This document shows positions 38,201 through 49,071 of a stretch of 64,000 bases of DNA, piece by piece; the stretch's first letter is position 1; each line of letters starts with the position of its first letter. The stretch comes from Agapetus fuscipes (Eukaryota > Arthropoda > Insecta > Trichoptera > Glossosomatidae). The stretch is taken from the NCBI GenBank assembly GCA_951799405.1, contig OX637337.1, positions 1 through 64,000 on the forward strand, read 5' to 3'. The notes under the pieces are model-generated. The model was not told where the DNA came from and did no database searches. It was given only the letters and a program-made list of their open reading frames with translations. A program made the position numbers and the translations under genes.

Positions 38201-38327
38201 AGCCGAAGGGGAGAAATCCGTGGAATGTCATTTTTTCCTGACCACTGGATGCAATCGTGGGTCAAACTGCCCGTACCTTCATAAAGAAAAGACTGTTCCG
38301 GGGCGGAACAGCCTAAGGGGGGGATAA
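38056..38327 (+). other. Short open stretch with CCCH zinc-finger, ending at LTR border
   Basis: In the same frame as the chimeric ORF but after intervening stops, an open stretch ends with a C-x7-C-x5-C-x3-H motif (CHFFLTTGCNRGSNCPYLH). Its TAA stop (38325-38327) directly precedes the TG of the LTR. The position suggests the C-terminal end of a retroelement polyprotein next to its polypurine tract (AAGGGGGGGA, 38315-38324). Origin uncertain; it could also be part of the captured sequence. Confidence 0.4.
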
Positions 38328-38777
38328 TGTAACGGAATGTAGTAATGTACACTGGTAGATGCTTATTGGTGTGCGTGTGTTTTGAGAGAATGTTCTGGCC
38401 CAGACGATTGTAATTGTGAGGTGTGTATGTGGGTAGAAGATGGTCTCTTCAAGAAATAAATATGTCCAGAATCGTCTATACAAGTGTGGTGGTGGAACTT
38501 TCTAGGGCCTGCTGGAATGGCCCCTAAGTTCCGCTATAAGAAGGGTGACAATCGGCTGGAGAGGGAGAGTCTTTCAAAGCACTCACACAGTGGAACAGCT
38601 AGTTACTAGGGCGACCAATATGGTGTAAAATAACTGTAATCTGTACAAAATAAATAAGCGTGTTAAAATAAATCTGTTAAAATAAATCTATTGTAAGAAA
38701 GTCTGTGTTAATAAACTGTATGGCTAACTTGCGTTGAACTTGTGTTTTAATGAAGGACCCTCGGAAGAAACGTAACA
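38328..38777 (+). repeat. LTR of a Gypsy/BEL-type retroelement (3' LTR or solo)
   Basis: 450 bp beginning TGTAACG and ending CGTAACA, immediately after a polypurine tract. Contains a TATAAG box (near 38536) and several AATAAA signals (38453-38720). No second copy is in the window and no pol is nearby, so it is the 3' end of a broken element. It marks the switch from telomeric-type to interior DNA. Confidence 0.75.
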
Positions 38778-39318
38778 ATATTGTTACAATATATATTACA
38801 ACATAATGTAATTATCAAGTAGTTTTTGTCTTTTCTTGAAACAAATATCAGAGGTATCGACATTCGACGAACACTACCGCGCAGCACATCTCTAGCGATG
38901 ACGTAAACAAAACTGACGCAATAAACGACAAACGTCAAATATTTAAGTGCTTCAAATATTTAAAATATTTAAAATGTGCAATGCGGATGCAATTCATTAC
39001 TTTAACGGAAAAAATAATACCATAATCCTTATACTCCTTATTTTGACTGTAATTTTTACACGGTAAAACATAAAAATAAGGCATTTTGATAAAACCCGGG
39101 AGCAGTTGCTAGTACAGCGGTCTAATCGTGACTGCTTTGCGCAAAAAATACGGATTTTCGACCATGATTGTTTTAATCATATCGGATTTACCAAGGGAAC
39201 GCCCACATGCCATTCCTATGTTCTATACCTATCAAAGCTATTGTTGGGAGGCTCGATGTCAAGTTCATAGTCATTACCAATACGCTGAAGGCGATTCATG
39301 CAACTGTTGTATTGTGCA
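38778..39318. other. AT-rich interval, nothing recognised
   Basis: Starts with the second half of a 16-bp palindrome straddling the LTR end (GTAACAATATTGTTAC, 38772-38787). The short frame at 39128-39322 shows no domain. Confidence 0.4.
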
Positions 39319-39690
39319 TTAGTATTGGTAGCAACAGGGCCATAAGGAATAATGTGTCGTCAAGGATAACGAGGGATTAAAAAATTGAATTCGCCCAGCA
39401 ACGACGGACAATCTATATCTATGCCCAATTTTAATTTTATATAGGGTCAGTAAATTAATGATTTTGCGTCTCTCTAGTAAACTATTTAAATTTAGAAAAG
39501 AGTTCAAAAGGATGAGATCAAAATTAGGAATAGGAATTTCAAGTTTGTAATTTATAATTTTCAAGAATTTTATGTGAACTTTTTCAATATTATCTATATG
39601 AACCGTATAATGAGGAGACCAGACGGGTGAGCAGTATTCTAGAATCTTGACAACTACGGACCAGTAAAGCGTATAATAATTTTATTGTAG
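39319..39690 (-). pseudogene. Degenerate LINE reverse-transcriptase C-terminal fragment
   Basis: On the - strand a frame reads VVKILEYCSPVWSPHY, then IDNIEKVHIKFLKIIN, the familiar post-RT segment of Jockey/CR1-like LINEs (L-E-Y-C/A-SPVW-P...IE-VQ-KFL). No catalytic RT motifs remain and the 5' side is lost. Old and truncated. Confidence 0.6.
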
Positions 39691-39786
39691 GGGTGTCACG
39701 AAAATCCTTAGTAATGCGAAACACAAAACCAATATCAAGATTTTAAGAATCTAATCTAATTTATGTTCCAAAGATATGTCTCATTG

Positions 39787-40006
39787 GGGGTTCACGTTAT
39801 TTGCACTCTCACAAGCAGGCACGTACAAGTTCACGCTTGCACAAGCTGCATGTGAATCTACAACATAAAAACCCAAATCTCAAATGGGCATACCTACACC
39901 CTGCAACTCTTGCCGTCCTTCCCTGAAATAGGGGTGACATTGGCAAAGTGAATCATCTTTTACAGCATGGGTGATCAGCCGCATACCAACCTAATAAGTC
40001 AAGGTA
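39787..40006 (-). repeat. Dispersed ~250-bp repeat (RTE-tail/SINE-like), copy 1
   Basis: Family consensus reads (on its own strand) CCTTGACTTATAGGTTGG, then GACCACCCATACTGTAAA, TTCACTTTGCCAATGTCACC and a tail ending TTAGATTATAGAT. This - strand copy is diverged but nearly full length. Confidence 0.75.
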
Positions 40007-40009
40007 GAA

Positions 40010-40900
40010 TTGGCGCAAAATATCGATATGAAAAGTATTATCATCGATTTCGTTATATCGATTTTTTGCCCATCCCTAGTTGTACTTGCGAGCCGCGCCG
40101 TTGACCCTGTTGATGGCAAGGCCATACTAGAGATACAGGCCGGGAAGCGTTTGAAATTTTGGATGACACGTCATCATCTTAGTGCGGCGCAACGCCAGCG
40201 GCCGACTGCGGTAGTACAATTTAGTCGCCATTTTTTACATTTCGGGAGTGAAGTTGTAATCTTAAAAAATAAGTTTAAAATATAAAAACTATATTATTAT
40301 CTAAAAACTTTACTGTGTCTGAAAGTTTATCATTTTTTCGAAGTGTTGAGTACAATATTTTGCTAAGAAAGTACTAAATTCACACAATAACTCAATAATT
40401 CAAATTACAATCACACGTCTTGTCATATTTTTGTGGTGTTTTTTGTAAAAAGTTGTTTTTTCATGGAATATTACTGTTTTATTATAGTAAACGGGTCACG
40501 AAACTTTTGCGTATGGATTTGTGTATAATTAGATGTGTTTTTGTAAGTTTTTTCTTAAAAACTTCTGTCAATTTGTTCATAACCTATAATTGTCCGAACG
40601 TCACACAAATGCCGAAAAGCTATATTGTTGAATGGTGTTATGTTTTGGTGCAAATTCCTGCTGTGAAAAAATACCTTTATCAATAAGTGTTTCAAAAATG
40701 TGAAATGCGTTTGAAAAACTTAGTAAAGTGTAAAAAAAATAAGTTTTTTTTCAACTAACTACTTAATCATTAAAGAAAAAAAAAACTGTCGATAAATTAG
40801 TTTTGAAGTTTTCGGATGTCTTTTGTGTAGTGACTTAATTTGTGTTTATGTCAATGGTTTATTTACTTTTTGTTATATTGTAGAGTTATTATTAATGTAG
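40010..40900. other. Interval without recognised genes
   Basis: AT-rich except 40080-40260, which is GC-richer. Frames of 91 and 88 codons here have no recognisable domain and unremarkable composition. Confidence 0.4.
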
Positions 40901-40902
40901 TT

Positions 40903-41045
40903 CCTTGACTTATCGGTCGGTATGAGGCTGACCACCCGTACTGTAAAAAATGGTTCACTTTGCCAATGTATGTTTGTGGGCATGCATTTCAAATGAGCTT
41001 TGAGTGTGAACATATCTTTGCAACTTAGATTATAGATGATAATAT
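40903..41045 (+). repeat. Dispersed ~250-bp repeat, copy 2 (internal deletion)
   Basis: Begins CCTTGACTTATCGGTCGG and ends TTAGATTATAGAT, but lacks about 110 bp of the middle: CACTTTGCCAATGT is joined directly to the ATGTTTGTGGGCATGCAT part. Confidence 0.75.
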
Positions 41046-41149
41046 ATAGTTAGCATAAGATATGTTTCATTAAATAAGTATAAAACAGTTAAGTAAGTGG
41101 GAACTATTCATTAATGTTTACTTAAATTTTGTTTTTTTTTGCATTTGCC

Positions 41150-41225
41150 TTGTTCTTTGACATATAGTTTGGTATGAGATTGACCACCCATACAGTAAAA
41201 ATCGGTTCATTTCACCAAATACCTT
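41150..41225 (+). repeat. Dispersed ~250-bp repeat, copy 3 (5' fragment)
   Basis: Only the first about 75 bp are recognisable (GTATGAGATTGACCACCCAT, then CGGTTCATTT), diverged from consensus. Confidence 0.55.
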
Positions 41226-41510
41226 GTTGAAAATAAAATATTGTGTAATATAATATAATCTAAACATCAAATTGTTTCAAGCAACTTTACGGAATACTTA
41301 AAAATCCCTAAATATTGTACCACTTCGTGTAATTAATTCAAGAGTCCTGTACACATTTATGTTATTTATTTATATCAGCATTGTTCTCAATTAAAATATC
41401 CACAAAAATATTTCTCTTTGTTTAAGAAACTAAATAAAAAATTTGAAACCTCTTTCGTTGTTTGTTTTCTACTATGAGTACATATATGTGGGCAAAATTG
41501 ACTTCTTTTC

Positions 41511-41888
41511 AGTAACAATCTGGGTAATATAATATTCAATAATAAGGATAAATTGGGAAAATTTAGCAGGAGTGGTGTGTACCAGCTTAACTGCAACGAC
41601 TGTCAAGCCATATACATTGGCGAAACAGGCAGAGCCATCACAACCAGATTAAAGGAGCATGCCAGAGCTTTCAGGGGTCTGTCAGGATACTCGGAGATGG
41701 CGGACCATTGTATCGAGAATGGCCACACGTTTGACACGGCCAATACATTGGTCCTGCACTCTGAGTGTTTTGGTAGACGTCTGATGGCTTTTGAGGCACT
41801 CCAGATCCACAGACACAGAGAAGAAGTTGTGAATATCCAGATCCCTCCTGTCTCCCCGCTGCTTATGGGCGAGGACAAGACTGTCTGA
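41511..41888 (+). pseudogene. Penelope-like GIY-YIG endonuclease domain (C-terminal fragment)
   Basis: The frame carries NNKDKLGKFSRSGVYQLNC, then YIGETGRAITTRLKEH: the GVY...YIG core, the conserved Arg and a downstream Glu (FEALQI) of GIY-YIG nucleases. The CNDC pair just before YIG is typical of Penelope-like elements. There is no ATG at the fragment start, as expected for a truncated polyprotein; the frame is open upstream to about 41500. Ends at TGA 41886-41888. The RT domain is absent, so it is nonfunctional alone. Confidence 0.8.
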
Positions 41889-42432
41889 TTACTTTGTTTA
41901 TTATGTTCTTATGTATGATGACACTCTGGTTTATTGGTTTTATTGTTTGATTCTTCGAGATGACTGGTGTGGTGGTGCATTTATCTTTGTTTCTTGTTTT
42001 TTATCTTTTGTTTTCTGATGTTTTTTGATCTTATTTGATCTTTTTAGCCTCCAACTTTAATTTATTTTTATTTTATCCTATCCTTTGTCTTGTATACATA
42101 ATGTCTCACCAAATGACGTTTAATTTAATCTAATAATTCATATTCTTTCATAATTGCCATATAAAACTATTTTAATGTTAATAGAATTTTTACTGAATAT
42201 TTTACCTACTTAACTGAATTTTATACCTCTTGACCAATTTTATTTATTTTTATTATTAAAATAGACTTATAATAAATTAATTAGTTATTACCAAATAGAT
42301 CTTCTCTTACTTGTTCAATTTATTTTATTTTATTAATTTAAAATTTTACTGTATGTTTTTACCTACCTGACTATCATTTATACCTATTGACTAAATTTCA
42401 TAAAATAAAATTTCTTTTCTGTAATCAATAAT

Positions 42433-42475
42433 CATACCTGATGATGACCTTCTAGGTCGAAAACGTTAGTAATTT
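42433..42475 (+). ncRNA. Minimal type I hammerhead ribozyme motif (Penelope-like)
   Basis: CTGATGA (42438-42444), a GACC/GGTC stem II (42446-42449 with 42455-42458), GAA (42459-42461), a palindromic AACGTT stem III (42462-42467), then A (42468) as the predicted cleavage nucleotide. Helix I pairs TAC (42435-42437) with GTA (42469-42471), with weaker pairing beyond. Loop-less stem III means cleavage would need two copies in a dimer, as proposed for Penelope-like hammerheads. Confidence 0.75.
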
Positions 42476-42530
42476 GTTTAAAAATTTTAATCTTATTGAA
42501 TAAATTTATCCGTGAAAATAAACAGTGTTT

Positions 42531-43340
42531 TTAATTAATCAAAAATTATAAAATTAAACAATATGAATTTTCACAGTGTTAATACACAAACAATACAAAA
42601 TATAATGAATGGTAAGTCCCTGTATTATTGTGTGGTAGCACTAAGTTCGTAACGGGGATAGGGCGCGCCACGGCCTGTTAGTTCTAGTACGGCCTTGGTT
42701 GATGGGGCATCCACACGCTTGCGGCAAACGCCTTAAGAGGCTACCGTCCTCAAACGCCGGTGAGTTTTGAGCGCTATATATACCTAGTGTTATGGTTTGC
42801 TCTCCATTCTCGAAATCCAAATAAAAGGCATGTCACACATAAACAGTACAATGAATGTATAAATTAAGGATTAAAGATTTGAGCACATACTGTCGTGACA
42901 CACAAGGCAAAAAATGATTAGTTTTTGCATTGTGTGTCACAACATCTTGTGTTCAATACTTTTCCCTCTGTCTGGTAGATGAGAGCCGTGAGACAGAAAT
43001 AGTTTTGTCCCTTTCTACTTTGACGTGATATGCTAACTAAAAGTTTTGCACGCAAAAATGATTTTTGGTATTATTTATTTTGACTAATAATGTTACATTG
43101 CCTCAAATTATACTATATGTGTACAGATCTGGGATGGCGATGTCCCTTTCACAAATTTCTATTGCACAGGGTTACTCCTCGTTCACCGAAAACTAATTGA
43201 AAAAAAGAGTTTCATATACTCTACATTATTAGAAATCTTACCAATTATGTAATGTTTTAAAATTGTAATTTAAGCAACGCCCTAAATGACTACAGCATGA
43301 GTTCTCAATATTTTTCGGATGACGACTTGTATCCAGTCGT
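42531..43340. other. Interval without recognised genes, with one strong hairpin
   Basis: Holds a 19-bp near-perfect inverted repeat at 42895-42940 (arms TGACACACAAGGCAAAAA and its complement with one mismatch, 8-nt loop). Otherwise AT-rich and non-coding. Confidence 0.5.
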
Positions 43341-43404
43341 TATTCCGCTAGGGGTGGCCAGTACCTCTGTAGATATATTTCCACTTTATTTATTTGTTCA
43401 TTTT

Positions 43405-43540
43405 CTAGTTTGGTTTTTATTTGTAAGTTCACATTCAGCATTTGTAAGCGCGAACTAACACGTGTTTGTGGGCATGCATTTGATACGAGTTTTGATTGTT
43501 AATTTAGCTTTGCAACTTCGATTATAGATTATTACAGACT
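43405..43540 (+). repeat. Dispersed ~250-bp repeat, copy 4 (3' half)
   Basis: Retains ...TTCACATTCAGCATTTGTAA, GCGCGAACTA, GGGCATGCATTT and GATTATAGATTA. It lies between two direct copies of ATTCCGCTAGGGGTGGCCAG (43342 and 43561). Confidence 0.65.
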
Positions 43541-43689
43541 GTAACTGTAACTCTGTCACCATTCCGCTAGGGGTGGCCAGAGCCTCTGCAGAGTTGCCTC
43601 ATTTTCAATATCGACGGACTTTGGTCGTTTTCAATATAGCTTATTCGATCTCTGTTACAAAGATGTATTGACATTCAAGGCTTATTCAT

Positions 43690-43862
43690 ATTTAATGCAC
43701 GCCTATAATATGCAGGCACATCTAAATTCACGCTTACACATGTTGCATGTGTACCTACATACATTTTTTTTTTACTTTCTCTGAAATAGCGGTGACATTG
43801 GCAAGTAAAAACATTTTTTACAGCATGGGTGGTCAGCCACATGCCAACCTACAAGTTAAAGA
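43690..43862 (-). repeat. Dispersed ~250-bp repeat, copy 5
   Basis: - strand, diverged. CAGCATGGGTGGTCAGCC and GTGACATTGGCAA blocks are clear; the tail end is shortened. Confidence 0.65.
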
Positions 43863-45060
43863 ACACAAATATATGATCAACTCTACTTAACTAAGCTACA
43901 CATATAGTGAAGCTTCTTGCCGCGTTATTGTCTATCCAGACAAATTTGGTTGGTGAAGACAATTTTAATTCACAAAACTATTTATAAAGAAGATAATGGT
44001 TCAACTTCAAAACTATCGATTTTAAATCAAGAAAAAAACCCATTAAGTTAAAGATTGCGACCCTGGTGCGTGAGCCAATGGATTCACACACACACGTCAA
44101 AATCGGGTGTTGTATGCGTAAGCTCGCGCGCCGGAAATTTCTTAGACAATGGGACGTGCTCTCAGCTCTGCATCTCAAGCTCGAATGTCGTTGAAACGAA
44201 ATAAACAGCCGCTTTTATTCTGTAGCTTTTCGCCTAGCAAAATTGTATGGCATTTTCGGAGCTGTTTTTTTATTGTATTTTGTGAAATTAACATGCATTA
44301 TCACGAAAAAAAAATGCGGTCAACTTTGAGTTTGATTAATAAACTTACTATTCATATATATTTTTTGTATACTTTCATTCATAAAATTCAAGTTATTCAT
44401 TGAACCCAGATAGCATTATTTCGTAATATTTCATAAGTTTGTGTACATTTTGACAGAATTCAAATAACTTTTATCATTTTTGGAAACGGTCAATCTGTAA
44501 AGTATACATTTCTTTATTTTATTCTGACAGTAACAGATTAAAAAAAAAAAGTAAACATAATGGACATTTAAAACCCAGAACACCGTTTTGGACGTATTCG
44601 CTCTATGGGGTCTTAAGGCAAGGGCTTGCAAGCGCTTGGAAAACCAAACAGGGTCATCCACACGCTTGTGCGTGCGTCTGTGTATGTTCGAATAAGCAAG
44701 CATGACGGACGTCCAGCTTTTAGCTATAACATTTGGATAAACTTATTTTTATTTAAAAAAAAAAAACAAAAAAAGAGAAACTAAAAAGAAACGAATAATT
44801 CGGCAAAGACGATGGAGGATGATCAAAATTCATAGAAACCGTCCCGTACCAGAATGCGCGCGCACAAGTATGTGTGTGCCTGGCATGCGCATGCGTGAAT
44901 TCCCTTTGACTTGCGTATGTGACTTGCGTCAAAAAACCGACTCTGGTCGGATCGGCGACAAGCCGAGCCAAGGCGGCACAAACCACGCCCCCAGCTGAGC
45001 CAAACGGCCGTCCACACGCTTGGCTTGTAATGGGTTGGCAAGCGTGTGGAAGCCCCATGA
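43863..45060. other. Interval without recognised genes
   Basis: No supported coding frame. A CCACACGCTTG core occurs at about 44657 and 45013 and inverted near 45037, and also near 42712, suggesting remnants of an unidentified repeat. The 44820-44945 stretch has alternating purine-pyrimidine GCGC/TGTG runs. Confidence 0.35.
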
Positions 45061-45082
45061 CGTTTTAACGCGAACAGATTCG

Positions 45083-45171
45083 GTTTGGACACAGGTTTGG
45101 ACCTGTGAAAACCGCCCCCGGATATGAAAGATAGCCCCCGGAAACAGTTAAAATAATAAGCGGGAAATTCA
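45083..45171. repeat. Right arm of palindromic MITE-like repeat
   Basis: Matches the right half of the palindrome at 50041-50330 (GGACCTGTGAAAACCGCC, GATAGCCCCCGGAAACAGTT, CAAAATATCCCTACATTC). Confidence 0.7.
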
Positions 45172-45191
45172 AAATATCCCTACATTCTATC

Positions 45192-45452
45192 TATAATCTA
45201 TAATCTAAGCTGCAAGGATATGTACCTAAGCATTTAAGGCTCATATGAAATGCATGCCTACAGACAGGCACATGTAGGTTCGCGCCTACACATTCTGCAT
45301 GTGTGCATACAAATAAAGAAAACCTCACATGGACATAAACCTTGCAACTCCTGCCGCCGTTCCCTGAACCGGGGTGGCATTGGCAAAAGTGAACCGATTT
45401 TTACAGCACGGGTGGTCAGCCTCGTATCAACCTATCAGTCAAGGAGCACAAA
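45192..45452 (-). repeat. Dispersed ~250-bp repeat, copy 6, downstream of RTE-like copy 1
   Basis: Nearly full length on the - strand, starting about 90 bp after the stop codon of the RTE-like fragment on the same strand. Confidence 0.8.
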
Positions 45453-45544
45453 AAATTATAAATGATTTACAGAAATTCATAATGAGACACATTACAAATT
45501 AAAATTAAAATAAATTAAAATTAAACTTAATATTACACTTATAA

Positions 45545-46475
45545 CTAGCCGCCATTGTTGCAAATCAACCGCCATTCCTTTCGGTCCTTATATACTTCTT
45601 TCATTTCATTCAGAGTCATAATCTTTTTCATGCACTCTCTCCTTTTGTTATGACTCTGAATATCCCATTCATTCGCTATTTCGGAAATTTGATCCATCCA
45701 TACTTTTCTCGGTCTTCCCCTACCACGGCTTCCATTCATAGTTGAAGCGTACACTCTCTTCGTCAGTCTTTCGTCATTCATTCTTTTCATATGTCCAAAC
45801 CATTTTAACAAACCCCTTTTGATTTTTACTTTTATACTTTCCCTTGCACCACATTCTTCTCTCACTAACTCATTCCTCACCCTATCTTTCCGTTTTCTTC
45901 CAATCATACTTCTTAGAAAGTCCATTTCGACCGTATGGACTTTACTAATTTCACTCTCATTCATCGTCCAAGCTTCACTTCCGTACATCAAAGTGGGCAC
46001 TAGAATACCACCGTGTACCGCCAATCGAACATTTTTTGATAAGTTTTGGTTTTTGGCTATACCAGCGGTGGCACCCAGTACACACCTTCCCTTCATTATT
46101 CTTCTTTCAAATTCACCTGTCATTCTTCCATCTTTTTCAAACTTACTACCCAGATATACAAATTCCTCGACAATTCCGACATTCATTCCATTTATTTTAA
46201 ACTCATAATTCATATTTTCATCATCTCTTTAAAAAATCAGAACTTTCGTCTTACTTGCATTCAATTTCAGATGATTATCTTTCAAAACTTCGTTCAGTCT
46301 AGAGAGCATTGTTTGTAGTTCCACTGCTGAGTCAGAGACAAGGACCGCATCATCTGCATACAGTAGAACACTCACTTTGCTCTCTCCTATCATTAATCCA
46401 CAATCATCAAGCCTAGCATCTCGGACACACTTGTCCATGACTATGTTAAATAGCCATGGACTCATCACACATCAC
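45545..46475 (-). pseudogene. RTE-like LINE reverse transcriptase, 5'-truncated copy 1
   Basis: The frame begins near the RT palm (MSPWLFN, then catalytic YADD) and continues through VYLGSKF, YGSEAWT and GRGRPRKVW to ...WRLICNNGG at 45545, as in RTE-type LINEs. One nonsense codon (TAA at 46231-46229) interrupts it; copy 2 has a Glu codon at that place, so a single base change made the stop. Truncation at 46475 coincides with the start of the 185-bp-repeat element. Confidence 0.75.
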
Positions 46476-46484
46476 ATTAATAAA

Positions 46485-47620
46485 AAAAAATGGAATAATT
46501 TAACATCTAGTCATTTTTGTGAAACGAAAATACTATATAAAATCATCATTAGCATTCATTCATGTCGTGGAGTAGTTATAATCAAGAATTAATTAAAAAA
46601 AAAAAAGTCCACCACACATTAAACATAAAACTGTAAAAGCAACATAAGCACTTTAGTGGCTTTAGTTTCAATAAATCTTATCAAAATTTCATATTTTCTA
46701 GCTAATGAGACAAACTACTAGTTAAACATTATTAGTCTAACTTTTATTTGAGCATAGTTTAAATATGTGAACAAATATACTTTTTGAGAAAAAAAATCTA
46801 AATTTGCATGAAAACTGAAAAATATTACAAGTGTCAAAAGAGGAGGCAGCTGATTTGGGTCCTAGGGACTCGTTAAATTTTGTTCAAAATTTTATTTTTT
46901 CTAGCCTACTATATTAAGTAAGCTTTAATTATAGTTAAAAGTTGTGACCATTTTTACTTTTTGAGAAAAAAAATAACAAAGTCTTAATTTGTATGAAAAC
47001 TGAAAAATATTAGAAGTGTCAAAAGAGGAGGCAAATGATTTGGGTCCTAGGGACTCGTTAAATTTTATTCAAAAATTTATTTTTTCTAGCCTATTATATT
47101 TGCTAATCTGTATACATAGTTAAAAGTTGTGACCATTTATACTTTTTGAGAAAAAAAATAACAAAGTCTAAATGTTTATGAAAACTGAAAAATATTACAG
47201 GTGTCAAAAGAGGAGGCAGCTGATTTGGGTCCTACGGACTTGTTAAATTTAATTCAAAATTTGATTTGTTCTAGCCTATTATATTTGCTAATCTTTAAAC
47301 ATAGTTCAAAGTTGTGACCATTCATACTTTTTGAGAAAAAAAAAACAAAATCGAATTTTGTATGAAAACTGAAAAATATTACAAGTGTCAAAAGAGGAGG
47401 CAACTGATTTGGGTTCTAGCGACTCGTTGAATTTTTATCAAACTTGTATATTTTCTAGCTTATGATATTAACTTTTATGAAATATCTTTTAAAGTTGTGA
47501 CCCTTGATACATTTTGATAAAAATAAATGCCAAATTTTGTATCGCTCTTCCGTTTATCTTTTGAAATCAAGCAAGTTGTAAACAAAACTGATAAAATATG
47601 AGTGTAAAGATATTATGATA
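46485..47620. repeat. Repeat element X, copy 1: flank plus four 185-bp tandem units
   Basis: A left flank (46485-46790), homologous to 50335-50560, leads into four units; the word GTGTCAAAAGAGGAGG occurs at 46831, 47016, 47201 and 47385 (period 184-185 bp). It ends with AAATTTTGTATCGCT, shared with copy 2. No coding frame. Confidence 0.85.
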
Positions 47621-48714
47621 CATTTTTTAATTTGCCGCGCAGGGCGTTGATTGGAGCAAGCTATATTCTCGTGTGATTGGGTGGACGTCGGCCATGTTGA
47701 AGGACGGCCATGATATTTTGTTTTTGGAGTGTTAAAATTTTTAGAGTTAAATTTTTAATTTCATTTATTTATAAAATAGTAACAAAATTAACTTAATAGG
47801 GTATTTGCAATAGTGAGGAATATGATAAAAAGTATATTATTTTGATAGATTTCGAAAAATCAAATAATAATATGTTGATTTGAAGTCGAAAATATTTTTT
47901 TTCGATTTTATATTTAAAAAAGAAAATATAGAAATTTGGACAAGTTTTTAAACGGATATGAGATCTGTTTTTTCTATTTCCGGTGCTGTGACGTCATATG
48001 TTGACGTCACTTTCTTTGATTGACATTCCATACTCTGTTGACATGTGTTGTTGACAACAGAAACAAATGAAAACAACAGAAACAAATGAAATGTTTTTAA
48101 AGAAACACACAAACTTGTTGAAAAATAACAGCCTCAACGGTGTAAACATTAAAAAGCGATGTTTGAATTACATGAATGTGAGGGCTGTCAGTTGACACGG
48201 CGTTGTTTACAAGACCGTGACGTCACGCGAGAAAATTTCATCTAGTAGCGTTTAGGCGCGAAAATTCAAAAATCGATTTTAAAATGCTTATAACTTTGCT
48301 AAAACTACAACTAAAATTAAAATTCAAGAAGTTTTGGGCTAATAAAGCATAAACGAATTTAAATCACAAAAAAAAGAAAAATGTGAAAATACCCTATTGT
48401 AGTTTCTTTGGTTTCAGGTAATTTTGTTTATAATTGATTTGTAAGAGCTTATTTGTTTTTAGTTTATTTTATGTAAAGTGTTATTTTAAACAAATAAAAC
48501 TTTGGTTTCAGAGCAACACGAGGAAGTTTAATTTTGAGGAAAAAAAAAAAATGATCACCAATCAAATAAATAAGATTTCTTATATGAGTATTTTGATTTA
48601 TATTAAAAAAATATATTATAAAGGTTATTGTTAGTACGAAATTATCAAAACTAAGATTTGGGACTAAGTCAACTTTTTAAATTTACAAAAATACCTACAT
48701 ATCTATAATAATAA
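47621..48714. other. AT-rich interval, nothing recognised
   Basis: Stop-dense in all frames. Two TGACGTCA-like words (near 47990 and 48219) and a duplicated AACAACAGAAACAAATGAAA-type tract near 48055-48090 are the only features. Confidence 0.35.
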
Positions 48715-48958
48715 TTTATAATCTAAGTTGCAAGGATATATTCATTTAAAGCTCTCAGATGTATGCCCACAAACCAACAAGTGTAGTTCGCGCTTACAAA
48801 TGCTGAATGTGTACTTACAAATAAAATCCAAACCTCAAATGAACATAAGCCCCACAACTTTTGCCGACCTTCCCTGAAACAGGGGTGACATTGGCAAAGT
48901 GAACCATTTTTTACAGTATGGGTGGTCAGCCTCATACCAACCTATAAGTCAAGGAATA
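48715..48958 (-). repeat. Dispersed ~250-bp repeat, copy 7, downstream of RTE-like copy 2
   Basis: Full length on the - strand, ending in the ATAATCTAAGTTGCAAGGAT block. It begins 113 bp after the stop codon of the RTE-like fragment at 49072. Confidence 0.85.
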
Positions 48959-49071
48959 TGAATAATAAATTACATTTAAATACAAAAAAGAACAAAACCT
49001 TACAAAGAAATCTATACAAAAAAAGTCAAAAATTTCGTATGCAAAAAATGTAGCAAATGAATACACCAACA

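Larger units (their letters stand above)
41480..42530 (+). mobile_element. Penelope-like element, 3' fragment
   Basis: Combines a GIY-YIG endonuclease C-terminus with a downstream hammerhead-type motif in the 3' non-coding part, both hallmarks of Penelope-like elements. The reverse transcriptase is missing (5' truncated). Confidence 0.8.

Noticed and set aside
37442..38231. - strand frames opposite the DEK-like sequence
   Set aside because: GC-rich antisense shadows with no recognisable domain.
41553..41555. Start codon for the GIY-YIG fragment at 41553
   Set aside because: The codon is TTG and the frame is open upstream with conserved Penelope-type residues; the fragment is truncated, with no true start.
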